Below, piece by piece: positions 1-9,900 of a stretch of DNA of 64,000 nucleotides. The notes under the pieces are model-generated. The model had not been told where the DNA came from, ran no database searches, and saw nothing but the letters and a program-made list of their open reading frames with translations. The stretch is from Salvia splendens. Its lineage: Eukaryota > Streptophyta > Magnoliopsida > Lamiales > Lamiaceae. The translations under genes and the position numbers were made by a program. Numbering within the stretch: the first letter of the stretch is position 1; each line of letters begins with the position of its first letter. The DNA is taken from contig NC_056034.1 of the NCBI RefSeq assembly GCF_004379255.2, positions 40,096,887 through 40,160,886 on the forward strand, written 5' to 3'.

Positions 1-76
1 TAATTTATTTCTTTTTCAGTAGTGCTAGAGTTCTGAATGAAGTATTGATTGTTGGTAATGGTAATAAATTATAGAC

Positions 77-254
77 TAAAGGTCAATTTTGATCCGAAAT
101 ATATTGTCGAAATATGAATTTGATCCAAAATATTTAATTTTTGAAAAACAGGTTTATAACAAATGAAATTCATATCGATCCGATCATTTATTGACGGTGC
201 CGTCAATTTTCGATTGTCAACAGTCAATTAGTGTTTTGTTGACTGGATTAGGGC
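77..254 (+). repeat. Left arm of the outer inverted repeat
   Basis: This arm pairs with the reverse complement of 9901-10079. Shared blocks include TAAAGGTCAATTTT, TTTTTGAAAAAC, CATAACAAATGAAAT (here TATAACAAATGAAAT) and TTAGTGTTTTGTT. No coding sequence is seen in it. Confidence 0.75.
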
Positions 255-476
255 TAATTATTATCTAATTATTTTGTTAAAAAATCAATATTTCTTATTT
301 CAAATTTCATTAAAAAATCTGTCAAACACAAAGAACACCGACTTTTGGTCTCCACCAAATCAAACCAACTGATTTCTCTTCTCTCTCCTCTCTCGTCGTT
401 CTCGACGACAAACCCTAAATCCGCTGTTCGATTCTGACCAAAATCGAGTAACTGTTGTTGGAGATGTTGGAACATA

Positions 477-794
477 CTCCCTCCGTCTACGAAAAATAGA
501 GCACATTTGTCTTTTTTGGTTGTCCACGAAAAATTAAGCACATTTAAAAAAGGAAAGTTTTCAACAACTTCTTTCTTACTTTTCCCCTTCTCTCTTACTA
601 ATAATATGGACCCCACATTCCACTAACACTACTTCTCTCTTACTTTTTTCCCTTCTCTCTTACTAATAATATGGACCTCACATCTCACTAACACTACTTC
701 TCTCTTACTTTTTTCCATTCTCTCTTACTTCACCAATTCCACATTAAAACATGCGTCATTCACAATGTGTCATATTTTTCGTGGACGGATGGAG
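477..794. mobile_element. Stowaway-type (Tc1/mariner) MITE
   Basis: The element starts CTCCCTCCGTCTACG and ends with the near-perfect inverse CGTGGACGGATGGAG. It is flanked on both sides by the dinucleotide TA (475-476 and 795-796), as expected for Stowaway insertions. It has no coding capacity. Inside, a segment of about 65 bp beginning CCCTTCTCTCTTACTAATAA is tandemly duplicated (about 584-713). It lies inside the outer inverted-repeat element. Confidence 0.85.
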
Positions 795-796
795 TA

Positions 797-1388
797 TATA
801 CTAAAAAGCATTTTTTTGAGTTTATTATAAATTTGATAAATTGCTTGTATATTGTAAACTCTCCTTTTATGAGAATGATAAATGTTTTCTTCATGCTGTG
901 TATTTACTTTAATGGGCATTGACCGTCTTTAATTATATATTTAATTATATATAATTAAAACGATGGAAAGTAAAATCAGTCTAAGTCTTCTACATTAAAG
1001 GTTAGGTCGTGGAACAGGTCATTACAGTAGGTGACTCAGCCGGAACCTTGTAGAAGTAAAACTTTTTCACAACCTAGATAGGCTTTGGTTACCTATCGCG
1101 AAAGGTTGCAGTGTCCATCTGCAAGTTATTTTTACCTTGAGAATGACTAGTGACACTGGTGTGGTACATTGAAATGATCTAAAGTATAGACACGTCTTTA
1201 TTGCTATCTACTGAAATACGATGTCTTGGAGATTTAATATTTCTTAATCATTGTAATAATATATGACATATGTTATTAATCATACAGTGCTTTGACTTAT
1301 CAGTAGGTGCGAATTTTTCGCAACCCAATATTTCTGATATCTTTGGGTAGTAGTAATTAATAACTAGTACGGTGTCAGTTTTATTATT
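797..1388. other. AT-rich spacer inside the outer element
   Basis: No gene is seen. The stretch runs from the Stowaway element to the target-site duplication of the copia element. Its continuation resumes at 6741, after the copia insertion. Confidence 0.5.
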
Positions 1389-1393
1389 ACATT

Positions 1394-1969
1394 TGTTGGG
1401 TCGTGATACCGCCGATCTCACACACGCACGAACGAGGAAATAAAGCACGCAAACGATATAACGTGGTTCGGTGATAATCCACCTACGTCCACGGAGAAGA
1501 TGACCGGAATCTTATTGATGGAACTCTCAATACAAGAACTTCACACTCACAATCTATCACTCTAAGCAAACGCTAGCTAGTGCAAGAATTCTCTTCTTAT
1601 TGTGTGTGTAATCTGTGTTCTGCGTCTCTCACTACTGAGCTCTATCGAGCTATTTATACAAGATGCAATCAAGAAATAAAATCCAACTAACTCTATTTCC
1701 CAAAGTTAGTTATAACCGCTGCTCGGCTAAAACCGAACTGCCATTCTTGGTTAGCAACCGAACTGCATTTCTCGGCTATCAACCGAACTGCCTTTCTCGG
1801 CTATCAACCGAACTGCCTTTCTCGGCTAGCTCAAAGCCGAGCTTTATTTCTTGATCTCTTCTCGGAGCTGCCGAGGCTCCACCACTCGATCACAACCGGA
1901 CTCAAAACCGAGCTTCATTTCCGAGCTCAGAAGCCGAGCTCCAGTAGTTTGCATGGACACACTTTCACA
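1394..1969 (-). repeat. 3' LTR of the copia element (left in the window)
   Basis: 576 bp, beginning TGTTGGGTCGTGATACC on the plus strand. It is identical by eye to 6160-6735. In element orientation this copy supplies transcript 3'-end processing. A TATAAATA word sits at 1651-1658 on the minus strand. Confidence 0.96.
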
Positions 1970-1981
1970 AATCTCCACCTT
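1970..1981 (-). promoter_or_regulatory. Polypurine tract of the copia element
   Basis: On the minus strand this reads AAGGTGGAGATT, directly abutting the 3' LTR. This is the usual position and form of the plus-strand primer in plant copia elements. It lies 56 bp after the end of the polyprotein frame. Confidence 0.85.
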
Positions 1982-2037
1982 GTCCTTGCAAAACTCCATC
2001 AATATCTGGATTCCCTTCTCAATCCTTGTTACAAGCT

Positions 2038-5000
2038 TCAACACTCCACAATCTCAACCAACTTCAAACAATGTTTGAATTTCGAAGTTGGCAGAGATTT
2101 TGTCAACATGTCTGATGCATTTTCTTCGGTAGGAACTTTCACCACATTGATCTTTCCACTTTGAATCTCATCTCTGATGAAGTGTCTCCTCACATCTATA
2201 TGCTTCGACCTCTCATGGAACATTTGATGTTTTGCTAAACATATAGCCGAGTTGCTGTCACAGTTAATCTTCACTGCTCCCAGCTTCATTCCTAAATCTT
2301 CCAAGATTCCTTGCAACCATTTTCCTTCCTTTGCAGCCTCAGTCAGAGAAATATACTCAGCTTCGGTTGTGGACAGTGCAACCACAGACTGCAAATTTGA
2401 TTTCCAGCTGATTGCTGTGCCATATAGTGTGAAGATGTAACCACTCTGAGACTTTCTGTTGTCTAAGTTAGCCGCATAATCCGAGTCACAGAATCCTTCT
2501 AGGACTTCCCTCTCCTCAGACCAAACTCCACCACCAAACTTCAAGCCAACCATGACAGACCCTTTCAGGTATTTCAGAATCCACTTTAGTGCTGCCCAGT
2601 GATCCCTACCTGGATCAGCCATATATCTGCTTGCAACGCTTATGGCATGAGCCACATCCGGCCTTGTACATATCATCAAGTACATCACACTTCCCACTAT
2701 ATTTGCATAGGGTATCCTGCTCATCTCTTCTCTATCTTCAGCTGTCTTTGGCATCTGTTCTTTACTGAGTTTGAAGCAGCTAGCCAATGGAGTGGATACT
2801 GACTTTTCACTCCTTACCTGGTATTTTTCTACCACCTTTCTGATATAATCAGCCTGAACCAATTTCAGTTCTTTCTTCTTTCTGTTCCTGACAATATCCA
2901 TACCCAAGATTCTCTTGGCTTCCCCAAGATCTTTCATATCAAATCTCTGCTTCAACTCCTCCTTGACAGACAGCAGCTCACTCTTGCTTGATCCTGCCAG
3001 CAGAATATCATCCACATACAGCAGTAGATAGGCCAGTATTAGATTTCCACTTCTCTTGACATACACGCAGCTATCAAAACTGGATCTCTCAAATGCCATC
3101 AATTCCATCTGCTCATGAAACTTCTTGTTCCACTGCCGGCTGCTTTGCTTGAGCCCATATAGGCTTTTCTTTAACAAGCAAACTTTCTTTTCTTCTCCCG
3201 GCTTCTCAAAACCCTTAGGCTGCATCATATAGATCGTTTCCTCTAGATCTCCATGCAAAAATGCTGTCTTCACATCAAGTTGATGCAGCTCCCAGTTGAA
3301 ATGAGCAGTCATGGCCAATAAGATCCGAATGGAAGTGTGCTTCACCACTGGAGAGAACACCTCTGTGTAGTCAATACCCTCTACTTGTGTGAATCCTCTA
3401 GCAACCAGCCTTGCCTTAAACCGTATGCTTTCAACTTCCCCCACCTCTACTTTCTTCTTAAACAGCCATTTGCAACTGATCAGCTTCTGAGTCCCTGGAT
3501 CAGTCACCAAAATCCAAGTCCCATTTTTCAGCAAGGACTCTATTTCTTCTTCCATGGCCTTGATCCATTTCTGACTTTCCTTGCAACTCATGGCTTCTTC
3601 ATAGGTTGAGGGTTCTGAAAACATGAGTACTTCTGCTACACATAGAGCAAAGAAGCTCATGTCATAATCTGAGAATCTGCTAGGTAGGCCTGCATTTCTT
3701 CTTGGATTTCTTCTGGCCCCTTGAGCTGCAGCAGCTTGCTGCACTGGTGACTCCTGCTCACCTGTGTTCTGAGTATGTTGAGAGCTAGTTGCTCCACCTT
3801 CTTCTTGATTTCCTGTGATCACAACATCCTCATCAGTGTCTGTTCCAGCAGATTCTCCACCAAACTCAAGGTTTTGCATTTCAGAGCTACTGCCACCACC
3901 AGAGGGCTTCCCATCATCTTTAAATGGCATCTCCTCTTCATTGAATGTCACATCTCTGCTCACAATGATATTTCTGCCTTCTCTATCCAAATTCCACAAT
4001 CTGTATCCTTTTACCCCATCTTGGTATCCCAACAACACACATTTCTTTGCCCTTGGCTCCAATTTACTCTGCTTAATGTGTGCATAAGCAGCACACCCAA
4101 ACACCTTCAAGGCTGAGTAATCACCTAGGCTTCCATACCATCTTTGATCTGGGGTCTCATTGGATATAGCAGATGATGGACACTTATTGATCAGATTAGC
4201 TGCAGTAGAGACAGCCTCTGCCCAGAATCTCTTTGGCATTCCAGAGTAGAATAGCATGCACCTCACCCTTTCTAGCAATGTCCTATTCATTCTTTCTGCC
4301 AGCCCGTTCTGTTGAGGATTTCTTGGCACGGTCCTATGCCTTCTTATCCCTTTCACCTTACAGAAACTATCAAACTCCGCAGACAGAAACTCCATGCCAT
4401 TATCAGTCCTTAGATATTTAAGCACTGAGCCCTTTTCATTCTCATATCTAGCATGCCATTCTCTAAATTTTTCAAAAGCTTGGGACTTCTCTCTTAGAAT
4501 GTAAATCCACACTTTTCTTGAGTAATCATCTATGATGGAGATGAAATACTTACCTCCACCTATGGATTCAGTTTGGGATGGCCCCCACAAGTCACTGTGG
4601 GCATACACAAATGGGGCTGATGAAGTGTGTTTCCCACCAGAAAATGGCAGCTTATTTGCCTTTCCTAGAATGCAAGATTCACATTTCTTTAGGCTGTCTG
4701 ATGCACTTAACTTCATCACTCCTTGTTTAGCCAGCTCTCTTATGCCTTTCTCACCCACATGTCCAAGCCTGGCATGCCATAGATGCAGGTCTTCTGTCTG
4801 GGCAAGATTCACAGCATCAACCACGGTTTCACCCAGCAAATAGTATAGGCTGTTCTTTCTCTGGGCCTCCATCACAATTCTGGTGCCTTTTGTTACTGTG
4901 AGGATCCCATCACCAGAGTTGAATCTGCACCCTTTTGACTCTAGCATTCCAAGAGATATTAAATTTCTCTTGATTTGAGGAATGAATCTGACTTCTGTGA

Positions 5001-6036
5001 GAGTCTTCATACTCCCATCCTTCATCCTCAATCTGATGTTCCCAATGCCCTTGACATTGCACACTTGATCATTTCCTAGCATCACTGATCCTTCCCAAGC
5101 TGATAATTCTTGGAACCAAGATTTGTGTGAGCAAATGTGGAAGGAGCACCCTGAATCCATGATCCAGCATTCTTCAATCTTGGCCCCTGAGTGGATATTC
5201 AAAGCTTCATTATCTTCAACATCCTGAGCCAGATCAGCAGTCTCTATGTTCCCAGCCTTTTCTTGCTCTTGTTTCCTCTTCCAAGCAAAACAATGCTTCT
5301 TTAAATGGCCCGGTTTCTTACAGTAGTGACAGCTTCTCTTCTCCTTCCATACTCCACCTTCTTCCTTCTTCTGGAACTTCTTCTTGGAACCCCTTTTATT
5401 CTGATTATTTTTCACATGCAGACTCTCAGCTACTGGATCAGTTTGTTTGTTATTAGCCTTCTGCGATTCCTTCATCTTCAATGCAGAATGAATCTCTTCA
5501 TAGGTGACCTTGGTTTCTCTTCCAAGAAGCACTGCATCCTTGAAGTGCTCATAACTTTTAGGCAGGGAATTGAGCAACATCAATGCCTTATCCTCATCTT
5601 TAATGACCTCATCGATATTCTCAAGATCATCTATGCATTTTCCAAACTCCTCGAGCTGTTCAGAAATGCTCTTCCCATCTGAAAACTTGAAAGCAAGAAG
5701 CCTTTGCTTCAAATGTAACCGGTTCGCCAGAGACTTGGTCATGTACAATGACTCAAGTTTCCCCCATACTCCTGCAGCCGTCTCCTCCTTGGAAACTTCC
5801 CTTAGCACCCTGTCCGTGAGGTTCAAGATCAGGGTGCTATAAGCCTTATACTGCATATCTTGAAGCCTTTGCTTCTCCTTTTCATCAGCATCAGGCTTGC
5901 CTTCTTTAGCGTCACCTTCATTCTTCAAGATATCCCATAGGCCTTGCTGCATCAAGATGGCCTTCATCTTCAGCCTCCACAGCCCAAAATCATTTCTCCC
6001 GGTGAACTTTTCCACCTCGAACTTGGCTGTAGACAT
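2038..6036 (-). CDS. Copia gag-pol polyprotein
   Basis: A single uninterrupted 1332-residue polyprotein, full length for this class. In order: gag (about 1-230); a CCHC zinc knuckle at C236-C249 (CHYCKKPGHLKKHC); aspartic protease with the DSG triad at 294-296; integrase with the zinc-binding H421/H426/C452/C455 and catalytic D482, D545 and E581; reverse transcriptase with YVDD at 1007-1010; and RNase H with D1184, E1225 and D1260. No stop, frameshift or missing catalytic residue is visible. The start is the ATG at 6036, about 100 bp inside the primer-binding site, opening MSTAKFEVEKFTGRN. The product copies and integrates the element itself and has no host role. Confidence 0.97.
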   Translation of the reverse strand: MSTAKFEVEKFTGRNDFGLWRLKMKAILMQQGLWDILKNEGDAKEGKPDADEKEKQRLQDMQYKAYSTLILNLTDRVLREVSKEETAAGVWGKLESLYMTKSLANRLHLKQRLLAFKFSDGKSISEQLEEFGKCIDDLENIDEVIKDEDKALMLLNSLPKSYEHFKDAVLLGRETKVTYEEIHSALKMKESQKANNKQTDPVAESLHVKNNQNKRGSKKKFQKKEEGGVWKEKRSCHYCKKPGHLKKHCFAWKRKQEQEKAGNIETADLAQDVEDNEALNIHSGAKIEECWIMDSGCSFHICSHKSWFQELSAWEGSVMLGNDQVCNVKGIGNIRLRMKDGSMKTLTEVRFIPQIKRNLISLGMLESKGCRFNSGDGILTVTKGTRIVMEAQRKNSLYYLLGETVVDAVNLAQTEDLHLWHARLGHVGEKGIRELAKQGVMKLSASDSLKKCESCILGKANKLPFSGGKHTSSAPFVYAHSDLWGPSQTESIGGGKYFISIIDDYSRKVWIYILREKSQAFEKFREWHARYENEKGSVLKYLRTDNGMEFLSAEFDSFCKVKGIRRHRTVPRNPQQNGLAERMNRTLLERVRCMLFYSGMPKRFWAEAVSTAANLINKCPSSAISNETPDQRWYGSLGDYSALKVFGCAAYAHIKQSKLEPRAKKCVLLGYQDGVKGYRLWNLDREGRNIIVSRDVTFNEEEMPFKDDGKPSGGGSSSEMQNLEFGGESAGTDTDEDVVITGNQEEGGATSSQHTQNTGEQESPVQQAAAAQGARRNPRRNAGLPSRFSDYDMSFFALCVAEVLMFSEPSTYEEAMSCKESQKWIKAMEEEIESLLKNGTWILVTDPGTQKLISCKWLFKKKVEVGEVESIRFKARLVARGFTQVEGIDYTEVFSPVVKHTSIRILLAMTAHFNWELHQLDVKTAFLHGDLEETIYMMQPKGFEKPGEEKKVCLLKKSLYGLKQSSRQWNKKFHEQMELMAFERSSFDSCVYVKRSGNLILAYLLLYVDDILLAGSSKSELLSVKEELKQRFDMKDLGEAKRILGMDIVRNRKKKELKLVQADYIRKVVEKYQVRSEKSVSTPLASCFKLSKEQMPKTAEDREEMSRIPYANIVGSVMYLMICTRPDVAHAISVASRYMADPGRDHWAALKWILKYLKGSVMVGLKFGGGVWSEEREVLEGFCDSDYAANLDNRKSQSGYIFTLYGTAISWKSNLQSVVALSTTEAEYISLTEAAKEGKWLQGILEDLGMKLGAVKINCDSNSAICLAKHQMFHERSKHIDVRRHFIRDEIQSGKINVVKVPTEENASDMLTKSLPTSKFKHCLKLVEIVEC

Positions 6037-6139
6037 TTCTCAAAACGAGCGGTGGGCAATCGCCAAGATCAGCTTATACAACGGAACCTCTAGACACGAA
6101 CTCACCCAGAAACCAATCAATCGGCAAATCGTGGAAGTC

Positions 6140-6157
6140 TTCCCACAGACGGCGCCA
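6140..6157 (-). promoter_or_regulatory. Primer-binding site of the copia element
   Basis: On the minus strand it reads TGGCGCCGTCTGTGGGAA, two bases inside the 5' LTR. The leading TGG complements the CCA end of a tRNA. It is not the initiator-methionine type (TGGTATCAGAGC) common in copia elements. I did not assign the tRNA. Confidence 0.75.
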
Positions 6158-6416
6158 CTTGTTGGGTCGTGATACCGCCGATCTCACACACGCACGAACG
6201 AGGAAATAAAGCACGCAAACGATATAACGTGGTTCGGTGATAATCCACCTACGTCCACGGAGAAGATGACCGGAATCTTATTGATGGAACTCTCAATACA
6301 AGAACTTCACACTCACAATCTATCACTCTAAGCAAACGCTAGCTAGTGCAAGAATTCTCTTCTTATTGTGTGTGTAATCTGTGTTCTGCGTCTCTCACTA
6401 CTGAGCTCTATCGAGC

Positions 6417-6424
6417 TATTTATA
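6417..6424 (-). promoter_or_regulatory. TATA box of the copia 5' LTR
   Basis: Perfect TATAAATA on the minus strand, with the element's transcript expected to start about 30 bp further toward lower coordinates. Confidence 0.6.
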
Positions 6425-6487
6425 CAAGATGCAATCAAGAAATAAAATCCAACTAACTCTATTTCCCAAAGTTAGTTATAACCGCTG

Positions 6488-6600
6488 CTCGGCTAAAACC
6501 GAACTGCCATTCTTGGTTAGCAACCGAACTGCATTTCTCGGCTATCAACCGAACTGCCTTTCTCGGCTATCAACCGAACTGCCTTTCTCGGCTAGCTCAA
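6488..6600 (-). repeat. Tandem repeats in the U3 part of the copia LTR
   Basis: Four consecutive units of about 25 bp are built around TTCGGTT and AGCCGAG (minus-strand reading). They lie just upstream of the TATA box. The left LTR has the same array at about 1722-1834. In Tnt1 of tobacco, repeated U3 boxes act as stress-responsive enhancers; a similar job here is inference. Confidence 0.7.
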
Positions 6601-6740
6601 AGCCGAGCTTTATTTCTTGATCTCTTCTCGGAGCTGCCGAGGCTCCACCACTCGATCACAACCGGACTCAAAACCGAGCTTCATTTCCGAGCTCAGAAGC
6701 CGAGCTCCAGTAGTTTGCATGGACACACTTTCACAACATT

Positions 6741-7300
6741 GAATAGTGTGCTTTCGCGGTTTGACTATATCCCCAAGAGGTGTTCGAGAAAAGTTCTACC
6801 GATTTTGATTTAATCCAAGAATAATAGTAAAGCAAAGTGTATTATTTAATATACATCTCGTACTAGACAAACTCTAGAAAATAAAATATTAATTTATTTA
6901 AAGTCCATAGCAGACTACAAATTAACTAATGGATATAGAAAGTCTTAAACACGGAAAATAATATATTAAAGAGGTTAACCCAGATTGCTTGTAATCATGG
7001 ATTGGATGGGCGGTCAATATTTTCAACACAACATCAACGGTTGACATTGTGTTGACATTTTTTATTGCTATTATTCTATCATCTGTTGATATTTTCTAAC
7101 GGTTCAGATCATAGTTTGGAGTTTGTACAATATTTAGAGTTTGCATTTGATCACATTCCTATAGTATACTGCATTGGAATTATTTGGTGGAATATGACAT
7201 GGATATGTGATTGATGCAAGTGATATGTTTAAACATGGTTTTGGAATTGTTTGAATAATTGGATTAAAGAGGATCTGTGACGATCTTGCCTGGGTTTGAT
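6741..7300. other. AT-rich spacer inside the outer element
   Basis: Continuation of the sequence interrupted by the copia insertion. No gene is recognised. Confidence 0.4.
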
Positions 7301-7462
7301 ATCAATGGCAATGAACCTACGAGTCATATATACAATGGCAATGGACCTTCGGGTCATATATATGTATACAATGGCAATGGGACCTACGAGTCATATACAC
7401 AATGGCAATGGACCTTTAGGTCATATATATATAAAGGCAATGGGACCTTTGGGTCATATACA
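7301..7462. repeat. Minisatellite, about five imperfect units
   Basis: Units of roughly 30-40 bp repeat CAATGGCAATG, then a GACCT variant, then GGGTCATATA. They differ by small indels such as extra TA steps. No coding role is apparent. Confidence 0.75.
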
Positions 7463-8065
7463 ATGGAATCACGGGCAGATACCAGACTTGATTTGTCACA
7501 GAATAATAAATTGAACAGATAGGCATATGCATACGGATATGAAATTGTTTATGATATTTAATATCTATGATTATATGTGTTGATTTAGAATATTTGTAAA
7601 GAAACTAATAAAGATGAATTTTTGTAATTGTAGTATTTGGACGGTGATGTAATTAATATTTGATTTATTTACTTTAACTTGTATTTGTTTATCATAAGTA
7701 TATGTGTCAACGGGTTAGGTGTGACAATGACGGTTGCCGGCGGCGAAGTCCCGCAGGAAGAAGATGAAGCAAGGAGGACGACAACGAACCCTAGTCCATA
7801 CTCTAAATACTTGTTTTTGTTGTTGGCTACCTTTTTTAAACGGTGGGTACTGATATTTGGATTGTGGGTACTGGTTTTTGGATGGTGACCTGTTTTTTTA
7901 TGGTGGATACTTGTTTGCCATAGGGTTTTTTGACATCAATCGGCACTGGCCATGCTTAGAATTGCAAATGTTCAGGATATTTGATATTGACAATGAATAT
8001 GTTGGACTGAATTGACAGTATTTTGTTTTATTTTTCTGCTTCATCTTCAACGAAATAGCAGTCCA
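7463..8065. other. Spacer without a recognised gene
   Basis: AT-rich. At 7841-7925 GTGGGTACTG / GTGGATACTTG phrases recur, a short degenerate repeat. Confidence 0.35.
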
Positions 8066-8158
8066 TAATGCTATGGAGGAAATCGGGTTTATAGGCTACT
8101 TTGCCTTTAAAATAACGTAAATGTACTCATTTTGTTATCTATTCCATAAATGGGAAAA

Positions 8159-8399
8159 ACGCCACTCTCGTTGGCGTGTTTTAAGTGAAAACGCCACCCG
8201 TATTGGCGTTTTACAACGTATGTGTCGTCGTATTGCATGTACGTTGAAAAACGCCGACGTGGTTGGCGTTTGAACGAAAAACGCCAATCCCACTGGCGTG
8301 TTTCAAAAAATGCCAATTCGGGTGGCGTTTTTCATGCCTTCCGCCGTGAAAAAAAGGCCAAAAATTATCCCAAGGTATACACGCCAATGGGATTGGCGT
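8159..8399. repeat. Array of six 19-bp palindromes, left arm
   Basis: ACGCCA-N7-TGGCGT units occur at 8159-8177, 8191-8209, 8251-8269, 8281-8299, 8310-8328 and 8381-8399. Two units carry single changes in the outer words (ACGCCG; ATGCCA). The seven central bases differ between units, but the length stays at 19 bp. Spacing between units is irregular (10-60 bp). Confidence 0.9.
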
Positions 8400-9271
8400 G
8401 TTTCAACCTTTCGTTAAGGCAAACTTTCGTTCAGGCATTTCATCAAACACTTGGAGGGCAAACTTTCGTTCAGCATTTCATCAAACAGTTGGTTCAAAAT
8501 ATTTAACAGTGCTTGAAGACTTGAGTCGACGATGACCCACAGCCTCATTTGCCCCGTTGATCACGTAATGTATATATAGACGTCTTCACAATCCGAAAAT
8601 TGTTTATTTTTATCATTCAACCTCAAAATATTTAACTTATAATGAGCTGAAATAGACTTAGAATGAAAGATGGAACGACTTGGACCAAAAGTATAGTGAT
8701 GATACATACGGACCCGAGGAGCAGCCAAGAATGACCAAAATAATTCGGACTTTAATTTGATTAATTATAATAATATTTAATCATAATATGGTCAAAACAT
8801 CTCTGATCATTAATTTTTTATGCAAACGTTAGATATGAAACAAAATATTTTATGATTAGAAATGAACACACTAGTGTGTGTGTGTGTCTTGACCAATAAG
8901 TAAATTGGTTAATGTTATAACCGTTAAAAATTTATGTTTCTTTACCAATATAACTGTTAATGCTTTACCCATGTGGATGACAAAAATCTATTTTTTTCCA
9001 AATATTGACTATTCACCCATGTGGATGAAATAAACCTGTTTTTTTATCGTTAAATGATAAAAATAAACAATTTTCAGATTGTGAAGACGTCTATATATAC
9101 ATTATGTGATCAACGGGGCAAATGAGGCTGTGGGTCATCGTCGACTCAAGTCTTCAAGCACTGTTAAATATTTTGAACCAACTGTTTGATGAAATGCATG
9201 AACGAAAGTTTGCCCTCCAAGTGTTTGATGAAATGCCTGAACGAAAGTTTGCCTGAACGAAAGGTTGAAAC

Positions 9272-9512
9272 ACGCCAATCCCATTGGCGTGTATACCTTG
9301 GGATAATTTTTGGCCTTTTTTTCACGGCGGAAGGCATGAAAAACGCCACCCGAATTGGCGTTTTTTGAAACACGCCAGTGGGATTGGCGTTTTTCGTTTA
9401 AACGCCAACCACGTCGGCGTTTTTCAACGTACATGCCATACGACGACACATACGTTGTAAAACGCCAATACGGGTGGCGTTTTCACTTAAAACACGCCAA
9501 CGAGAGTGGCGT
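9272..9512. repeat. Array of six 19-bp palindromes, right arm
   Basis: Mirror image of the left array: units at 9272-9290, 9343-9361, 9372-9390, 9402-9420, 9462-9480 and 9494-9512, all 19 bp. One unit that is degenerate in the left arm (ATGCCA, 8310-8328) is perfect here at 9343-9361. Confidence 0.9.
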
Positions 9513-9605
9513 TTTTCCCATTTATGGAATAGATAACAAAATGGGTACATTTACGTTATTTTAAAGGCAAAGTAGCCTATAAACCCGATTTCCTCTAATG
9601 CTATG

Positions 9606-9900
9606 TGGATGTTTCAAATCCAGTTTCAGAACCTTAATATGCATTTCAACATTGTCAGAATTCAGGGACATAGATTAGGCTTTAGGGACTTACATTCAAG
9701 ATTCAGGGACTTACATTCAAGATTCAAAATTTGGACCAAGTTGCACAGAAAGAAAATTAGGTTCTTAGTGGTGTGGGGAAGAAGAAATGAAATAGAGAGA
9801 GAATAAAAAAAATTAATTTTGATTCATGCTTTTATTTAAGGGTTTTCTATTTTACAAATATTTAAAAATTTAGAAAAAAATAGCTACAGTAATAAAAAAA
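9606..9900. other. Spacer with a short tandem duplication
   Basis: A 22-bp phrase beginning AGGGACTTACATTCAAGATT is present twice in tandem near 9684-9727. No gene is recognised. Confidence 0.5.

Larger units (their letters stand above)
1394..6735 (-). mobile_element. Complete Ty1/copia LTR retrotransposon, apparently intact and very young
   Basis: Two 576-bp LTRs (1394-1969 and 6160-6735) bound the element. I could find no difference between them by eye. The 5-bp target duplication ACATT is perfect at 1389-1393 and 6736-6740, and the LTR ends are TG...CA. The primer-binding site, polypurine tract and an uninterrupted gag-pol frame are all present. Transcription is on the minus strand, so the right LTR is the 5' LTR. 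Domain order (protease, integrase, reverse transcriptase, RNase H) identifies Ty1/copia; the layout resembles Tnt1-type (Tork lineage) elements. Identical LTRs plus an open frame imply recent transposition and possible activity. Confidence 0.97.
6160..6735 (-). repeat. 5' LTR of the copia element (right in the window)
   Basis: 576 bp, identical by eye to 1394-1969. As the 5' LTR of a minus-strand element it carries the promoter (TATAAATA at 6417-6424) and an upstream block of tandem repeats. Confidence 0.96.
8075..9595. mobile_element. Fold-back element with 9-bp target duplication, Mutator-like
   Basis: Two arms of about 545 bp (8075-8619 and 9052-9595) are near-identical inverted copies separated by a 432-bp AT-rich spacer. 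A perfect 9-bp duplication, TAATGCTAT, flanks the element at 8066-8074 and 9596-9604. Both ends read inward as GAGGAAATCGGGTTTATAGGC. A 9-bp duplication with long terminal repeats is the Mutator-like signature. There is no transposase, so the element is non-autonomous. Each arm carries six 19-bp palindromes. The open frames in the arms are by-products of the repeats and are not proteins. Confidence 0.9.

Noticed and set aside
1000..1140. A structured-looking stretch considered as a tRNA or small RNA
   Set aside because: No cloverleaf arms, T-loop GGTTCRA or intact A and B boxes could be fitted.
1663..5842. Many open frames of 60-125 codons on the plus strand opposite the copia polyprotein and in the LTRs
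   Set aside because: They are antisense to a complete gag-pol frame or lie within identical LTRs, and show no domain or codon pattern of their own.
8159..9512. Regularly sized palindromes resembling a CRISPR array
   Set aside because: The genome is a plant's, spacing is irregular, and the units lie inside transposon arms with a 9-bp target duplication.
8107..9564. Two near-identical 69-codon frames opening MAFFETRQWDW in opposite orientations, and related longer frames
   Set aside because: They arise because the inverted arms are copies of each other; the sequence is explained by the palindromes, and the amino acids are translations of repeated ACGCCA words.
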